The position numbers and the translations under genes were made by a program. The notes beneath the pieces were generated by a model, which was not told the DNA's origin, did no database searches, and saw only the letters and a list, made by a program, of their open reading frames with translations. Shown here in pieces: positions 8,191-16,320 of a stretch of DNA of 64,000 nucleotides (positions are counted from its first letter, which is position 1; each line of letters opens with the position of its first letter). The stretch covers positions 62,001-126,000 of the forward strand of contig NZ_JADPSA010000016.1 of assembly GCF_017347085.1 (NCBI RefSeq). Direction: 5' to 3'. The DNA comes from Nesterenkonia sp. E16_10 (lineage in GTDB: Bacteria; Actinomycetota; Actinomycetes; Actinomycetales; Micrococcaceae).

Positions 8191-8523
8191 TCAGCCGCCG
8201 GCGAAGGGCGGAAGCACATCGAGCTGGTCCCCGGGACGCACTCGGGAGGTCTCCGTCCGGGCCCTGACCCCATTGATCAGGACCGAACTGCGCGCGCAGA
8301 CCTTCTCCAGGCTGGGAGCGGTCGCGTCGGAGCCGGCGCCGGCGTCGGTGCTGGCACCCTGCTCCCGGACCATCCGCGGCAGGTCCGCCAGCAGCTCCAG
8401 GACGGCTATTCCCTCTGCCGGGACCGGCAGTCGCAGCTCCTGCGCCCCGGCCGCTTCGGCGGCGGCGGCGAAGAACCGTACATGGATCGGCGCAGGGGTC
8501 GTCGCGGCGGAGGTCTCGGTCAT
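8191..8523 (-). CDS. moaD: Molybdopterin synthase small subunit MoaD
   Basis: A 110-residue ubiquitin-like sulfur carrier of molybdopterin synthase. The beta-grasp start (IHVRFFAAAAEAAG) and the C-terminal PPFAGG ending with the Gly-Gly that is thiocarboxylated are both present. An acidic Ala/Gly/Ser insert (about residues 55-70) makes it longer than the usual 80-85 residues. It follows moaA by 5 nt. The MoaE partner is encoded about 4 kb away in the divergent operon. Confidence 0.93.
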   Translation of the reverse strand: MTETSAATTPAPIHVRFFAAAAEAAGAQELRLPVPAEGIAVLELLADLPRMVREQGASTDAGAGSDATAPSLEKVCARSSVLINGVRARTETSRVRPGDQLDVLPPFAGG

Positions 8524-8528
8524 CTGGT

Positions 8529-9779
8529 TCAGCCTCCGATGGCGGACATGGAGCGGTCAGGGCGGTGGAAGCTGGCCAGATCGAAGCCGGGCCGGTCGGT
8601 GCCGTGGGCCGCGGGCTTGAGCCACATCGCTTCGGCCCAGGCCTGGGCGATCTCGGCGTCGGTGGTGTTCGGGTTCCGCAGCAGGTGCATCAGGTCGAAC
8701 TCCTCGTTGGAGAACAGGCAGCTCATCACCCGGCCCTCGGCGGTGAGGCGGGTGCGCCGGCAGTCCGCGCAGAACGGCTCGGTCACCGAGGCGATCACAC
8801 CGACCCGGCCCAGCGGCTCGCCCGCCAGCCCGTCCAGGATCGCCTCCGCGGTGGTGCCCAGCGGATAGACGTCGAAGCGTTCCGCTGGGGCTCCGTCGCG
8901 GTTCTCCGGCGTCGGGCTCAGCACGAACCGTGCCGAGAGCAGCTCCCGGGTCTCCGCCGCGGAGATGGTGCCTTCCTTGTTCCACTGCTGGTCCCCGTCC
9001 AGCGGCATCTGTTCGATGAAGCGCAGCTCGAAATCGCGCTCGATCGACCAGGCGAGCAGGTCTGCGGCGTGGGCGTCGTTGATCCCGCGCATCAGCACGG
9101 CGTTGATCTTCAGCGGGGTCAGCCCGGCCGCGGCGGCGGCCTCGACCCCGACCAGCACCTTGTCCAGGGAGTCCCGGCGGGTCAGCTGGGCGAAGGTCTC
9201 CCGGTGCACCGAATCCAGTGAGATGTTCACCCGGGTCAGTCCGGCCTCCGCCAGGGCGGCGGCCTTGCGCTCGAGCCCGATGGCATTGGTGGTCATCGCG
9301 ATGGGCAGCTCCGGATGGTCCGCGCGCAGCGCCGCGATGATGTCGACCAGATCGGCCCGGACCAGCGGCTCGCCGCCGGTGAGCCGGAGTTCGCGGACCC
9401 CGAGGGTGTTGACCCCGATGTCCACCAGCCGGCGGATCTCCTCGGCCGAGAGGAGCTGATCCTTGCTCAGCCAGGGGAGCCCCTCGGCGGGCATGCAGTA
9501 GGTGCAGCGCAGATTGCACTTGTCGATCAGTGAGATCCGCAGGTCCGTGGCGCGCCGGCCGAAGGAGTCCATCAGCCCGCGGGCCGGATCGGCACCGCTG
9601 GTGTCCGCGGCAGCCGCTGCGGATGAGCTGTCACGGCCCGAAGCCCGCAGACCGGAGGATCTCTGCTGCGAAGGCAGGCCGGGCATGCCCAGCGAGACCG
9701 GGGCGGAGGCGCCCGCGCGCACCGGGGCGCTGCTCGAGTCGCCTCGTGCGGGGGAGTGGTCAGCTGAAAGCTGCTGCAT
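8529..9779 (-). CDS. moaA: GTP 3',8-cyclase MoaA
   Basis: A radical-SAM enzyme of about 416 residues catalysing the first step of molybdenum cofactor synthesis, GTP to 3',8-cyclo-7,8-dihydro-GTP. The N-terminal cluster motif CNLRCTYC (CxxxCxxC), the C-terminal second-cluster cysteines (CADC, then VMSC) and the terminal Gly-Gly are all visible. A low-complexity Ser/Ala-rich extension of about 70 residues precedes the catalytic domain. ATG 9779 is preferred over an in-frame GTG at 9827 that has no ribosome site and abuts the divergent moeA promoter. Both remain possible. Confidence 0.92.
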   Translation of the reverse strand: MQQLSADHSPARGDSSSAPVRAGASAPVSLGMPGLPSQQRSSGLRASGRDSSSAAAAADTSGADPARGLMDSFGRRATDLRISLIDKCNLRCTYCMPAEGLPWLSKDQLLSAEEIRRLVDIGVNTLGVRELRLTGGEPLVRADLVDIIAALRADHPELPIAMTTNAIGLERKAAALAEAGLTRVNISLDSVHRETFAQLTRRDSLDKVLVGVEAAAAAGLTPLKINAVLMRGINDAHAADLLAWSIERDFELRFIEQMPLDGDQQWNKEGTISAAETRELLSARFVLSPTPENRDGAPAERFDVYPLGTTAEAILDGLAGEPLGRVGVIASVTEPFCADCRRTRLTAEGRVMSCLFSNEEFDLMHLLRNPNTTDAEIAQAWAEAMWLKPAAHGTDRPGFDLASFHRPDRSMSAIGG

Positions 9780-9831
9780 CTGGCCATCGTAGCCCCGCGG
9801 CCTGTCATAAGGAGATGTCAGAGCCACTGCG

Positions 9832-9837
9832 TAGACT
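9832..9837 (+). promoter_or_regulatory. -10 TAGACT for moeA (leaderless)
   Basis: TAGACT ends 7 nt before ATG 9845. An alternative in-frame ATG at 9815 has AAGGAG directly abutting it, which is too close to work. Confidence 0.5.
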
Positions 9838-9844
9838 GGGAACC

Positions 9845-11188
9845 ATGTCAGAGACCACCCCCCGCGTACCCGTCGAAGAGCACATCAGCCGACTCAAAGA
9901 GGTGCTCGGCGCCGCACTGGGCGCCCGTGCCGCCGAGACCGTCGAGGTCTCCTCCGGGGGAGTCGCCGGCCGGATCGTCGCGGAACGCCTGGTCTCCGAG
10001 GTTCCCCTGCCCGGGTTCGACAACTCCCAGATGGACGGCTTCGCGCTGCGCGCCGCCGACCTCACCGTGCGCGACGGCGCGGCCACCCTGCCGGTGGCCG
10101 GCACCACCGCCGCCGGTCAGGAGCCCGCTCTGCTGCCCCTGGGCGCTGCCTTCGAGGTGATGACCGGAGCCCCGGTCCCGGCAGGTGCCGATCTGGTCAT
10201 CCCGGTCGAGTTCACCCAGGGCTTCGGTGCCGAAGAGGTCCGGTTCACCGGGCTCACCGAGGCTGACGTCGTCCGCGGCCGCTACATCCGGGCAGTGGGC
10301 TCCGACATCGAGGCCGGCGCCCTCCTGGCCGAGCCCGGTGACGTGATCAGCCCGGCCCAGCTGGCGGTGCTCGCCGCCTGCGGCTTCTCCGAGATCAGCG
10401 TGCTGGAGCCGATCCGCACCCTGGTGGTCTCCACCGGGGATGAGATCCGCCGACCCGGCTCCGAGCTGCGCCCCGGCCAGCTCTACGACGCCGACACTCC
10501 GCTGCTCGGGGCGGTGCTGGAGACCTTCGGCCACCAGGTGGAGACCTCCCGGATCGGCACCGATGATCCGGCCTGGTTCCTGGAGGCGCTGGATGCGCTG
10601 GTCGCGGTGCATCACCCGCACCTGATCATCACCGCCGGGGGCATCAGCAAGGGCGCCTACGAGGTGGTCCGCCAAGGTCTGGGACGACGCGGGATCTCCT
10701 TCGGCGTCGTCGCGCAGCAGCCCGGGGGCCCGCAGGGCTGGGGTCGGCTCGAAGGTGACCTCGAAGGCCGTGGGCTGCTGCACTGGCGCGCCCAGAGCGA
10801 CGATGCCCGGGCGCCGATCGCGGTCATCGCGCTGCCTGGCAACCCGGTCTCCTCCGCAGTGAGCATGGAGACCCTGGTCCGCCCGGCGCTGGCCGCGGTG
10901 GACCCCAACTGTGCTCCGCCGCGTCGGATCACCGTGCGCACCACCGAAGACATCAGCTCCCCACCGGGCGTCCGGCAGTTCCGCCGGGTGCGGATCCTTG
11001 ACGACGCCGCCGCCGAGACCGGCGCGGTGCCCGCCGTGGCGCTCGAGGGCGGACCTGGTTCGCACCTGCTGGGCCACCTGGCACGGGCCGATGCTCTGCT
11101 GGAGCTTCCGGAGGACGACGTCGAGATCCCGGCCGGCTCCCAGCGGCAGGCCGTGCTGATCACCGGTCGCGGGGTCGGCACCCGATGA
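9845..11188 (+). CDS. moeA: Molybdopterin molybdenumtransferase MoeA
   Basis: A 447-residue enzyme that inserts molybdate into adenylylated molybdopterin. Family landmarks are SQMDGFAL near residue 60, the TGAPVPAGAD loop, STGDEI at the start of the MPT-binding domain, GGISKG, LPGNPVSS, and a C-terminal domain IV. It heads the moeA-moaC-moaB-moaE operon, with ATGA overlap to moaC, and diverges from moaA-moaD. The start at 9845 is supported by the TAGACT -10 element 7 nt upstream. Confidence 0.93.
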   Translation: MSETTPRVPVEEHISRLKEVLGAALGARAAETVEVSSGGVAGRIVAERLVSEVPLPGFDNSQMDGFALRAADLTVRDGAATLPVAGTTAAGQEPALLPLGAAFEVMTGAPVPAGADLVIPVEFTQGFGAEEVRFTGLTEADVVRGRYIRAVGSDIEAGALLAEPGDVISPAQLAVLAACGFSEISVLEPIRTLVVSTGDEIRRPGSELRPGQLYDADTPLLGAVLETFGHQVETSRIGTDDPAWFLEALDALVAVHHPHLIITAGGISKGAYEVVRQGLGRRGISFGVVAQQPGGPQGWGRLEGDLEGRGLLHWRAQSDDARAPIAVIALPGNPVSSAVSMETLVRPALAAVDPNCAPPRRITVRTTEDISSPPGVRQFRRVRILDDAAAETGAVPAVALEGGPGSHLLGHLARADALLELPEDDVEIPAGSQRQAVLITGRGVGTR

Positions 11189-11727
11189 GCGATCAGCCCA
11201 CGCGTGACATGGAACAGCCCGGGCAGAGCGCCGGGCACCGCCTGACCCACGTCCGCGGCGACGGCAGCGCGCATATGGTCGACGTCTCCGGCAAGGAGGT
11301 CACCCAGCGCGTGGCCCGGGCTCAGGCCGTGGTCAACACCACCGCCGAAGTCACCGCGCTGCTCGCCACGGACGGACTGCCCAAGGGTGACGCGCTGGCC
11401 ACCGCACGGATCGCCGGAATCATGGCGGCGAAGAAGACCCCTGAGCTGATCCCGCTGTGCCACCCGCTGCCGGTCGCGAAGGTCACCGTGGATCTCGCGG
11501 TCGATTCCCCGGCTCCTGGTTCGGTGCTCATCACCACCGAGGTGAAGACCACCTCGCGCACCGGCGTGGAGATCGAAGCATTGACGGCGGCCACCGTGGC
11601 GGCGTTGACTCTGTACGACATGATCAAAGCCGTGGACAAGGGCGCCGTGATCACGGATCAGATGGTGCTCTTCAAGACCGGCGGCGCCAGCGGAGCATGG
11701 TCCAGGACTGAGACGGAGACTCGATGA
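11185..11727 (+). CDS. moaC: Cyclic pyranopterin monophosphate synthase MoaC
   Basis: A 180-residue enzyme that converts the MoaA product to cyclic pyranopterin monophosphate. The conserved LIPLCHPLPV segment, the TGVEIEALTAATVAALTLYD helix and the KAVDKG active-site region are present. An N-terminal tail of about 20 residues precedes LTHV. The ATG overlaps the moeA stop (ATGA), implying translational coupling. Confidence 0.95.
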   Translation: MSDQPTRDMEQPGQSAGHRLTHVRGDGSAHMVDVSGKEVTQRVARAQAVVNTTAEVTALLATDGLPKGDALATARIAGIMAAKKTPELIPLCHPLPVAKVTVDLAVDSPAPGSVLITTEVKTTSRTGVEIEALTAATVAALTLYDMIKAVDKGAVITDQMVLFKTGGASGAWSRTETETR

Positions 11728-12314
11728 CCGACACCCCGCACGCCACCCCGCCCGTGGATGACCCCGGAGCCGAGCTGCCGGATCTCGGCGAGACCGACTA
11801 CTCCGACGCCGAGACCGCCCGCATGATCGCTCCGGTGATCGTCTCGACCCGTGCGGCCACCGGGGTCACCGAGGATCGCTCCGCGCCCGTGATCGCGGAG
11901 TTCGCGCGCAAGATCGGCTTCTTCGCCCGCCCCCCGGTGCTGATCCCCGACGGGGAGGGGGTCCTCGCGGCCCTCTCCGAGCTGCTGGTGCAGATCGAGC
12001 CCGCGGTGATCATCACCTCCGGCGGCACCGGGCTCACCCCCGATGACATGACCCCGGAGTTCACCAAGCCGCTGCTGGACAAGGAGATTCCCGGCGTGAT
12101 GGAGGCCGTGCGCGCCCACGGCCGGGCCAAGAACCCGCTGGCCTCGCTCAGCCGCGGAGTCGCCGGGGTCACCGGCAAGACCGTGATCGTGAATCTGCCC
12201 GGCTCTCCGAAGGCCGTGCGTGAGGGCATGGAGGTGCTCATCGAGCTGCTGCCCCATCTGTGCGACCAGGTCGCCGATATCCGTGACCACGAGGCCTGGG
12301 GCAGCGAGGAATGA
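11724..12314 (+). CDS. moaB: MoaB/Mog-type molybdopterin adenylyltransferase
   Basis: A 196-residue protein of the MoaB/Mog family that adenylylates molybdopterin before metal insertion. Signatures are TSGGTGLTPDDMTPE near residues 93-107 and NLPGSPKAVREG near residues 157-168. The N-terminus carries about 35 extra acidic/Pro-rich residues. It overlaps moaC by ATGA and moaE by ATGA. Mog and MoaB cannot be separated by eye. Confidence 0.92.
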   Translation: MTDTPHATPPVDDPGAELPDLGETDYSDAETARMIAPVIVSTRAATGVTEDRSAPVIAEFARKIGFFARPPVLIPDGEGVLAALSELLVQIEPAVIITSGGTGLTPDDMTPEFTKPLLDKEIPGVMEAVRAHGRAKNPLASLSRGVAGVTGKTVIVNLPGSPKAVREGMEVLIELLPHLCDQVADIRDHEAWGSEE

Positions 12315-12799
12315 GCTCTGAGGCACCCCGTGAGCTCAACCAGGCAGGCCTTGCCGCCGATGAGCCCTTCGAGTTTCCGCAGGATCGGGTGATCCTCGCC
12401 CGGCTCAGCGCCGAGCCGCTGACCCCCGCCCAGGCGGAGGCAGAGGTCTGGGCGGAGCGGGCCGGCGCCGTCGTCGGCTTCTCCGGGATCGTGCGCAACC
12501 ACGACCAGGGCCAGCCGGTGCACCGGCTCAGCTACACGGCGCACCCCTCCGCCGCCGAGGCGATCGCCCAGGTCGCGGTCGAGGTCGCCGCCAGGTTCCC
12601 CACCGTGCGGGTCTGGTTGGCGCACCGGGTCGGCGAGCTGGGCATCGGGGACCACGCGCTGGTCGCTGCGGTGGCCTCCGCGCACCGTGCCGAGGCGTTC
12701 CAGGCCTGCGCGGAGCTGGTCGAAGCGACCAAGCAGCAGGTCCCGATCTGGAAAGAGCAGTTCTTCGCCGACGGCAGCAAGGAATGGGTCGGACTCTAG
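12311..12799 (+). CDS. moaE: Molybdopterin synthase catalytic subunit MoaE
   Basis: A 162-residue large subunit that, with thiocarboxylated MoaD, builds the dithiolene of molybdopterin. The FSGIVRNHDQG segment, LSYTAHP, the HRVGELGIGD core, and KQQVPIWKEQFF with the catalytic lysines are present. It is the last gene of the operon and is followed by a short tandem repeat and a convergent gene. Confidence 0.94.
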   Translation: MSSEAPRELNQAGLAADEPFEFPQDRVILARLSAEPLTPAQAEAEVWAERAGAVVGFSGIVRNHDQGQPVHRLSYTAHPSAAEAIAQVAVEVAARFPTVRVWLAHRVGELGIGDHALVAAVASAHRAEAFQACAELVEATKQQVPIWKEQFFADGSKEWVGL

Positions 12800-12843
12800 C
12801 CTGCTGGTGGGCTTCCGGGATCAACGCCCTCAGGGTGCGGCTG

Positions 12844-12899
12844 CCCTGGTCCGGCGGCCCTGGTCCGGCGGCCCTGGTCCGGCGGCTACGATCCGGCGG
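12844..12899. repeat. 14-bp tandem repeat (three perfect units plus one degenerate)
   Basis: CCCTGGTCCGGCGG is repeated exactly at 12844-12857, 12858-12871 and 12872-12885. A fourth unit at 12886-12899 keeps TCCGGCGG. It fills the gap between the convergent moaE and the small membrane protein gene. Confidence 0.9.
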
Positions 12900-12920
12900 C
12901 CCTCAGCGGAGGATCAGGAC

Positions 12921-13373
12921 CTACCGGCCTGAGCGGTCGGACTTCTCCATGGCGATGGCCTTGCGCATGTTCTTCCTGGCCCGGGTGCGATCCCCGGCGA
13001 TGTCGTAGGCGATGGAGAGCCGGAACCAGGAGCGCCAGTCTTCTGGGGCGGCCTCGGCCTCGGCGGCGTAGATCTTGAACTGCTCATCGGCCTGTGCGCG
13101 GTTCGCCCGGCCTCCGGCGGAGCGCTCCACCGTGTCCTCGGGCAGCCCGCCCTCGGTCTCCAGCTTCCGGCCCAGCCGCTCGGTGCCGATGCCGAAGAGC
13201 AGCTCCCGGGCCAGCACCCAGACGCCGAGGATCACGATCAGCATCGCGCCGGCGCCGATGAGCTGCGCGGCGAGGTCATCGACCCGCAGGAACCGCCATG
13301 CGGAGGCCCCGGCGCCGACCAGCATGATGGCGAGCAGGACGATGACCAGTCCGGTCCAGAACTTCGTCTTCAT
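12921..13373 (-). CDS. Small two-helix membrane protein with TPR-like tail
   Basis: A 150-residue protein. Two hydrophobic segments (about residues 5-27 and 35-58) precede a soluble part with a helical EDWRSWFRLSIAYDIAGDRTRARKNMRKA segment that resembles a single tetratricopeptide-like repeat. It lies 5 nt downstream of dapB on the same strand and is likely co-transcribed. I recognise no named family; a short membrane companion of dapB seems to recur in related genomes (weak recollection). Confidence 0.75.
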   Translation of the reverse strand: MKTKFWTGLVIVLLAIMLVGAGASAWRFLRVDDLAAQLIGAGAMLIVILGVWVLARELLFGIGTERLGRKLETEGGLPEDTVERSAGGRANRAQADEQFKIYAAEAEAAPEDWRSWFRLSIAYDIAGDRTRARKNMRKAIAMEKSDRSGR

Positions 13374-13378
13374 CCGGG

Positions 13379-14140
13379 TTACAGCCCCAGATCCAGGTAG
13401 CCGTCGAGCCCGTGGGTCAGCCCGGGGCGTGAGCCCACGGTGCGCAGGCCCAGCAGCACGCCGGGCATGAAGGAGGCCCGGTCGAAAGAGTCGTGGCGGA
13501 TGCTGAGCTGCTCGCCGGCGGAACCCAGCAGCACCTCCTGGTGGGCGACGAGCCCGCGCAGCCGCACCGAATGCACGTGGATCCCCGCCACCTCTGCGCC
13601 GCGGGCACCCTCCAGAGCGGTCTCGGTGGCATCGGGGGAGGGGCCGACGTCGGCGGCCTCCCGCGCCTGGCCCATCAGCTCCGCGGTGCGCACCGCGGTG
13701 CCGGAGGGGGCGTCGACCTTCTTGGGGTGGTGCAGCTCGATGATCTCTGCGGAGTCGAAGTACTGCGCGGCCTTAGCGGCGAAGGCGGTGGCCAGCACCG
13801 AGCCCAGGGCGAAATTCGGGGCGATCAGCACCCCGACGGAGGCGTGCTGGGCCAAGAGCTCCTCCAGCGCCTTCAGCCTGGCGGCATCCCATCCGGTGGT
13901 GCCGACCACGGCGTGGAGGCCATGTTCCACGGCGAAGCGCACATTGGCCTCGGTGGACTCCGGAACGGTCAGGTCCACCACATGGGTGGCGCCTGCGGAG
14001 AGCAGCTCGGGCAGCTCGGCCCCGCGGCCCAGTGCGGCGACCAGCTCCATGTCCGGCGCGTTCTGCACGGCCTCCACGGCCTCGGTGCCCATGCGTCCGC
14101 CTGCGCCGAGGACGGCGACTCGAATCTCTGCTGTGCTCAT
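13379..14140 (-). CDS. dapB: 4-hydroxy-tetrahydrodipicolinate reductase
   Basis: A 253-residue NAD(P)H-dependent reductase of the lysine/diaminopimelate pathway. The N-terminal Rossmann GAGGRMG motif (residues 12-18), the catalytic segment ELHHPKKVDAPSGTA and the C-terminal LGLRTVGSRPGLTHGLDGYLDL are typical. It works directly after DapA, which is encoded 9 kb downstream, and DapF is at 37 kb, so three DAP-pathway enzymes share the window without forming an operon. Confidence 0.95.
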   Translation of the reverse strand: MSTAEIRVAVLGAGGRMGTEAVEAVQNAPDMELVAALGRGAELPELLSAGATHVVDLTVPESTEANVRFAVEHGLHAVVGTTGWDAARLKALEELLAQHASVGVLIAPNFALGSVLATAFAAKAAQYFDSAEIIELHHPKKVDAPSGTAVRTAELMGQAREAADVGPSPDATETALEGARGAEVAGIHVHSVRLRGLVAHQEVLLGSAGEQLSIRHDSFDRASFMPGVLLGLRTVGSRPGLTHGLDGYLDLGL

Positions 14141-14146
14141 CTCCCC

Positions 14147-14152
14147 AGCCTA
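14147..14152 (-). promoter_or_regulatory. -10 TAGGCT for dapB (leaderless)
   Basis: On the minus strand TAGGCT ends 6 nt before the dapB ATG (14140), consistent with a leaderless mRNA. Confidence 0.45.
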
Positions 14153-14200
14153 TCGCTCACCCCGCCGGCCCCGGTGACCCGCTCGGAGGCGGGTCCAGGG

Positions 14201-14230
14201 GTGTTGGAAAGTGTTTGCTTGTGTTTGAAT
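14201..14230. promoter_or_regulatory. Three tandem 10-bp GTGTTTG-type repeats, candidate DeoR operator
   Basis: Consecutive 10-mers at 14201, 14211 and 14221 all begin GTGTT, and the last two begin GTGTTTG. The period is one helical turn. They lie directly upstream of the DeoR-family gene, and TGTTTG-rich direct repeats are typical of operators for this family, so autoregulation of the gal operon is likely. Confidence 0.55.
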
Positions 14231-14263
14231 ATGCGTGACCGTTCGACAGGAGAGGAGACGTCC

Positions 14264-15103
14264 ATGCTGGCAGCCCAGCGCCGCACCGGAATCGTCTCGC
14301 TGCTCGAGGCCTCCGGGGCGGTGAGCGTCAGTGAACTCGCCGCACGCTTCGAGGTCTCGGACATGACCATCCGCCGGGACCTGGACCACCTTGCCGCCCA
14401 CGGACTGATCGCCAAGGTCCATGGCGGGGCCGTGACTCCGGACGGGTCCTCCACCAGCCTCTCCGCGCGACGCACCGAGGAGCCAGGTTTCCAGGCGAAG
14501 TCCGCCCAGTCCCGGGCCGAGAAGCAGGCCATCGCCGCGGCCGCCATGGACCTGGTGCGGCCGGGCATGTCCATCGGCCTCTCTGCCGGCACGACCACCT
14601 GGGCGTTGGCGCACCAGTTGCGCGGGATCGCCGAGCTCACCGTGGTCACCAACTCCCCGCGGATCGCGGAGATCTTCCACCGCGGCGCCGATCAGGCGCC
14701 GGTCGAGGGCGCGGCCACCGACCAGACCATCATCCTCACCGGGGGAGTGCGCACGCCCTCGGATGCGCTGGTCGGTCCGATCGCGAACCAGGCGCTGCGA
14801 TCCCTGCACCTGGACCTGGTCTTCCTCGGCGCCCACGGCTTCGCGCTGGACGCCGGATACACCACCCCGAATCTGGAGGAGGCCGAGACCAACCGCACCT
14901 GGCTGGCGACCGCGCCGCGCGCCGTCGCGCTGGCCGATCACAGCAAATGGAACACCACCGCGCTGGGCACCTTCGCCGAGCTGGAGCAGATCCCCACACT
15001 GATCACCGATGCCGGGCTCGCGGACGCCGCAGGCGAGGCGCTGCGCGAGCGGCTCGAGTCGCTGATCCTCGCTGAGCCCACCGAGACCAGGAGCCCCCGA
15101 TGA
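14264..15103 (+). CDS. DeoR-family regulator of the gal operon
   Basis: A 279-residue repressor. The N-terminal DeoR helix-turn-helix (RRTGIVSLLEASGAVSVSEL then SDMTIRRDLDHL) is followed by the DeoRC sugar-phosphate-sensing domain (SIGLSAGTTTWALA, LTVVTNSPRIAE, DLVFLGAHGF, ALADHSKW). The start at 14264 is preceded by AGGAGAGGAG; an in-frame ATG at 14231 lacks this. It overlaps galT by ATGA, so it is part of the operon it most likely controls, perhaps sensing galactose-1-phosphate or another sugar phosphate (inference). Confidence 0.92.
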   Translation: MLAAQRRTGIVSLLEASGAVSVSELAARFEVSDMTIRRDLDHLAAHGLIAKVHGGAVTPDGSSTSLSARRTEEPGFQAKSAQSRAEKQAIAAAAMDLVRPGMSIGLSAGTTTWALAHQLRGIAELTVVTNSPRIAEIFHRGADQAPVEGAATDQTIILTGGVRTPSDALVGPIANQALRSLHLDLVFLGAHGFALDAGYTTPNLEEAETNRTWLATAPRAVALADHSKWNTTALGTFAELEQIPTLITDAGLADAAGEALRERLESLILAEPTETRSPR

Positions 15104-16320
15104 CCACCCCCGACAGCGCAGCGCAGCGACCCCCCTCCGAGGAGCCAGCCGGCGCACCCACCCTGCCGGCGGCGCAGCGCACCCGCGCCCAGCTCGCCGA
15201 CGGCCGGGAGATCTTCTTCTTCGACGACGCGCCCCGCCGACGCACCGTCCAGGACCGTCGCGAGATCTCCCGACCGGTGGGCGGCAACGAGATGCGCTAT
15301 GACCCGCTGCTGCGGGAATGGGTGGCCATCGCCGCCGCCCGGCAGCACCGCACCCACCTGCCCGCCACCGCGGAATGCCCGCTGTGCCCCTCCACTCCGA
15401 AGCGCGCCACCGAGGTCCCGCAGGACCAGTACGACGTCGTGGTCTTCGAGAACCGGTTCCCCTCCTTCCGCGGCGACATTCCGATCCCCGAGGACCTGCT
15501 GAGCACCAGGACGGCGGCGCAGGAGACCGCCGGGCTGCGCCAGCCCGGATCCGGGCGGTGCGAGGTGGTCTGCTTCACCGACCAGCACAGCTCCGCGCTT
15601 GGACAGGTCAGCCTCAGGCGGATGCGCACGGTGCTCGACGCCTGGGCGGACCGCACCGCCGCGATGCTCGCCGAGCCCGGCGTCGAACAGGTCTACTGCT
15701 TCGAGAACCGCGGCGAGGAGATCGGGGTGACGCTGAACCACCCGCACGGGCAGATCTACGGCTACCCCTTCATCACCCCGCGCACCCGCACCCTGCTGGA
15801 CTCCGCTGCGGACTTCCGCGCCCGCCGGGGAGCCGATCTCTTCGCCGAGGTCCTGGCCGGCGAGGTCGCCGACGGTCGCCGGATCGTGGCGCGCACCGCC
15901 CACTGGACCGCGTTCGTCCCAGCCTGGGCACGCTGGCCGGTGGAGCTGCACATCTATCCGCACCGTGCTGTGGAGCGGCTGCCTGAGCTCACCGACGCCG
16001 AACGCGATGACTTCGCCGCGCTCTACCTGGATCTGCTGCGCCGCGGAGATCAGCTCTTCGACGCACCCCTGCCCTATATCTCCGGTTGGCAGCAGGCCCC
16101 GGCCTCGGCCGAACCTGGACTGATGCGGCTGCACCTGCAGCTGTTCTCGATCCGCCGGGCGGAGAACAAGCTGAAGTACCTGGCCGGCTCCGAATCCGGC
16201 ATGGGCGTGTTCATCAATGACATCGCCCCGGAGGAGACGGCACGCCGACTGGTGGCGATCGGGCCCCAGACGGCAGAATCAGGGTCGGCAACACCCACAG
16301 ACACAGAGGAGACACCATGA
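15100..16320 (+). CDS. galT: Galactose-1-phosphate uridylyltransferase
   Basis: A 406-residue Leloir-pathway enzyme that exchanges UMP between UDP-glucose and galactose-1-phosphate. The N-terminal Cys pair (AECPLCPS), the catalytic LNHPHGQIYGYP motif (HxH nucleophile) near residue 213, and the C-terminal His-containing ELHIYPHR are present. About 60 variable N-terminal residues precede NEMRYDPLLREWV. Overlaps on both sides (ATGA) place it in the gal operon. Confidence 0.95.
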   Translation: MTTPDSAAQRPPSEEPAGAPTLPAAQRTRAQLADGREIFFFDDAPRRRTVQDRREISRPVGGNEMRYDPLLREWVAIAAARQHRTHLPATAECPLCPSTPKRATEVPQDQYDVVVFENRFPSFRGDIPIPEDLLSTRTAAQETAGLRQPGSGRCEVVCFTDQHSSALGQVSLRRMRTVLDAWADRTAAMLAEPGVEQVYCFENRGEEIGVTLNHPHGQIYGYPFITPRTRTLLDSAADFRARRGADLFAEVLAGEVADGRRIVARTAHWTAFVPAWARWPVELHIYPHRAVERLPELTDAERDDFAALYLDLLRRGDQLFDAPLPYISGWQQAPASAEPGLMRLHLQLFSIRRAENKLKYLAGSESGMGVFINDIAPEETARRLVAIGPQTAESGSATPTDTEETP

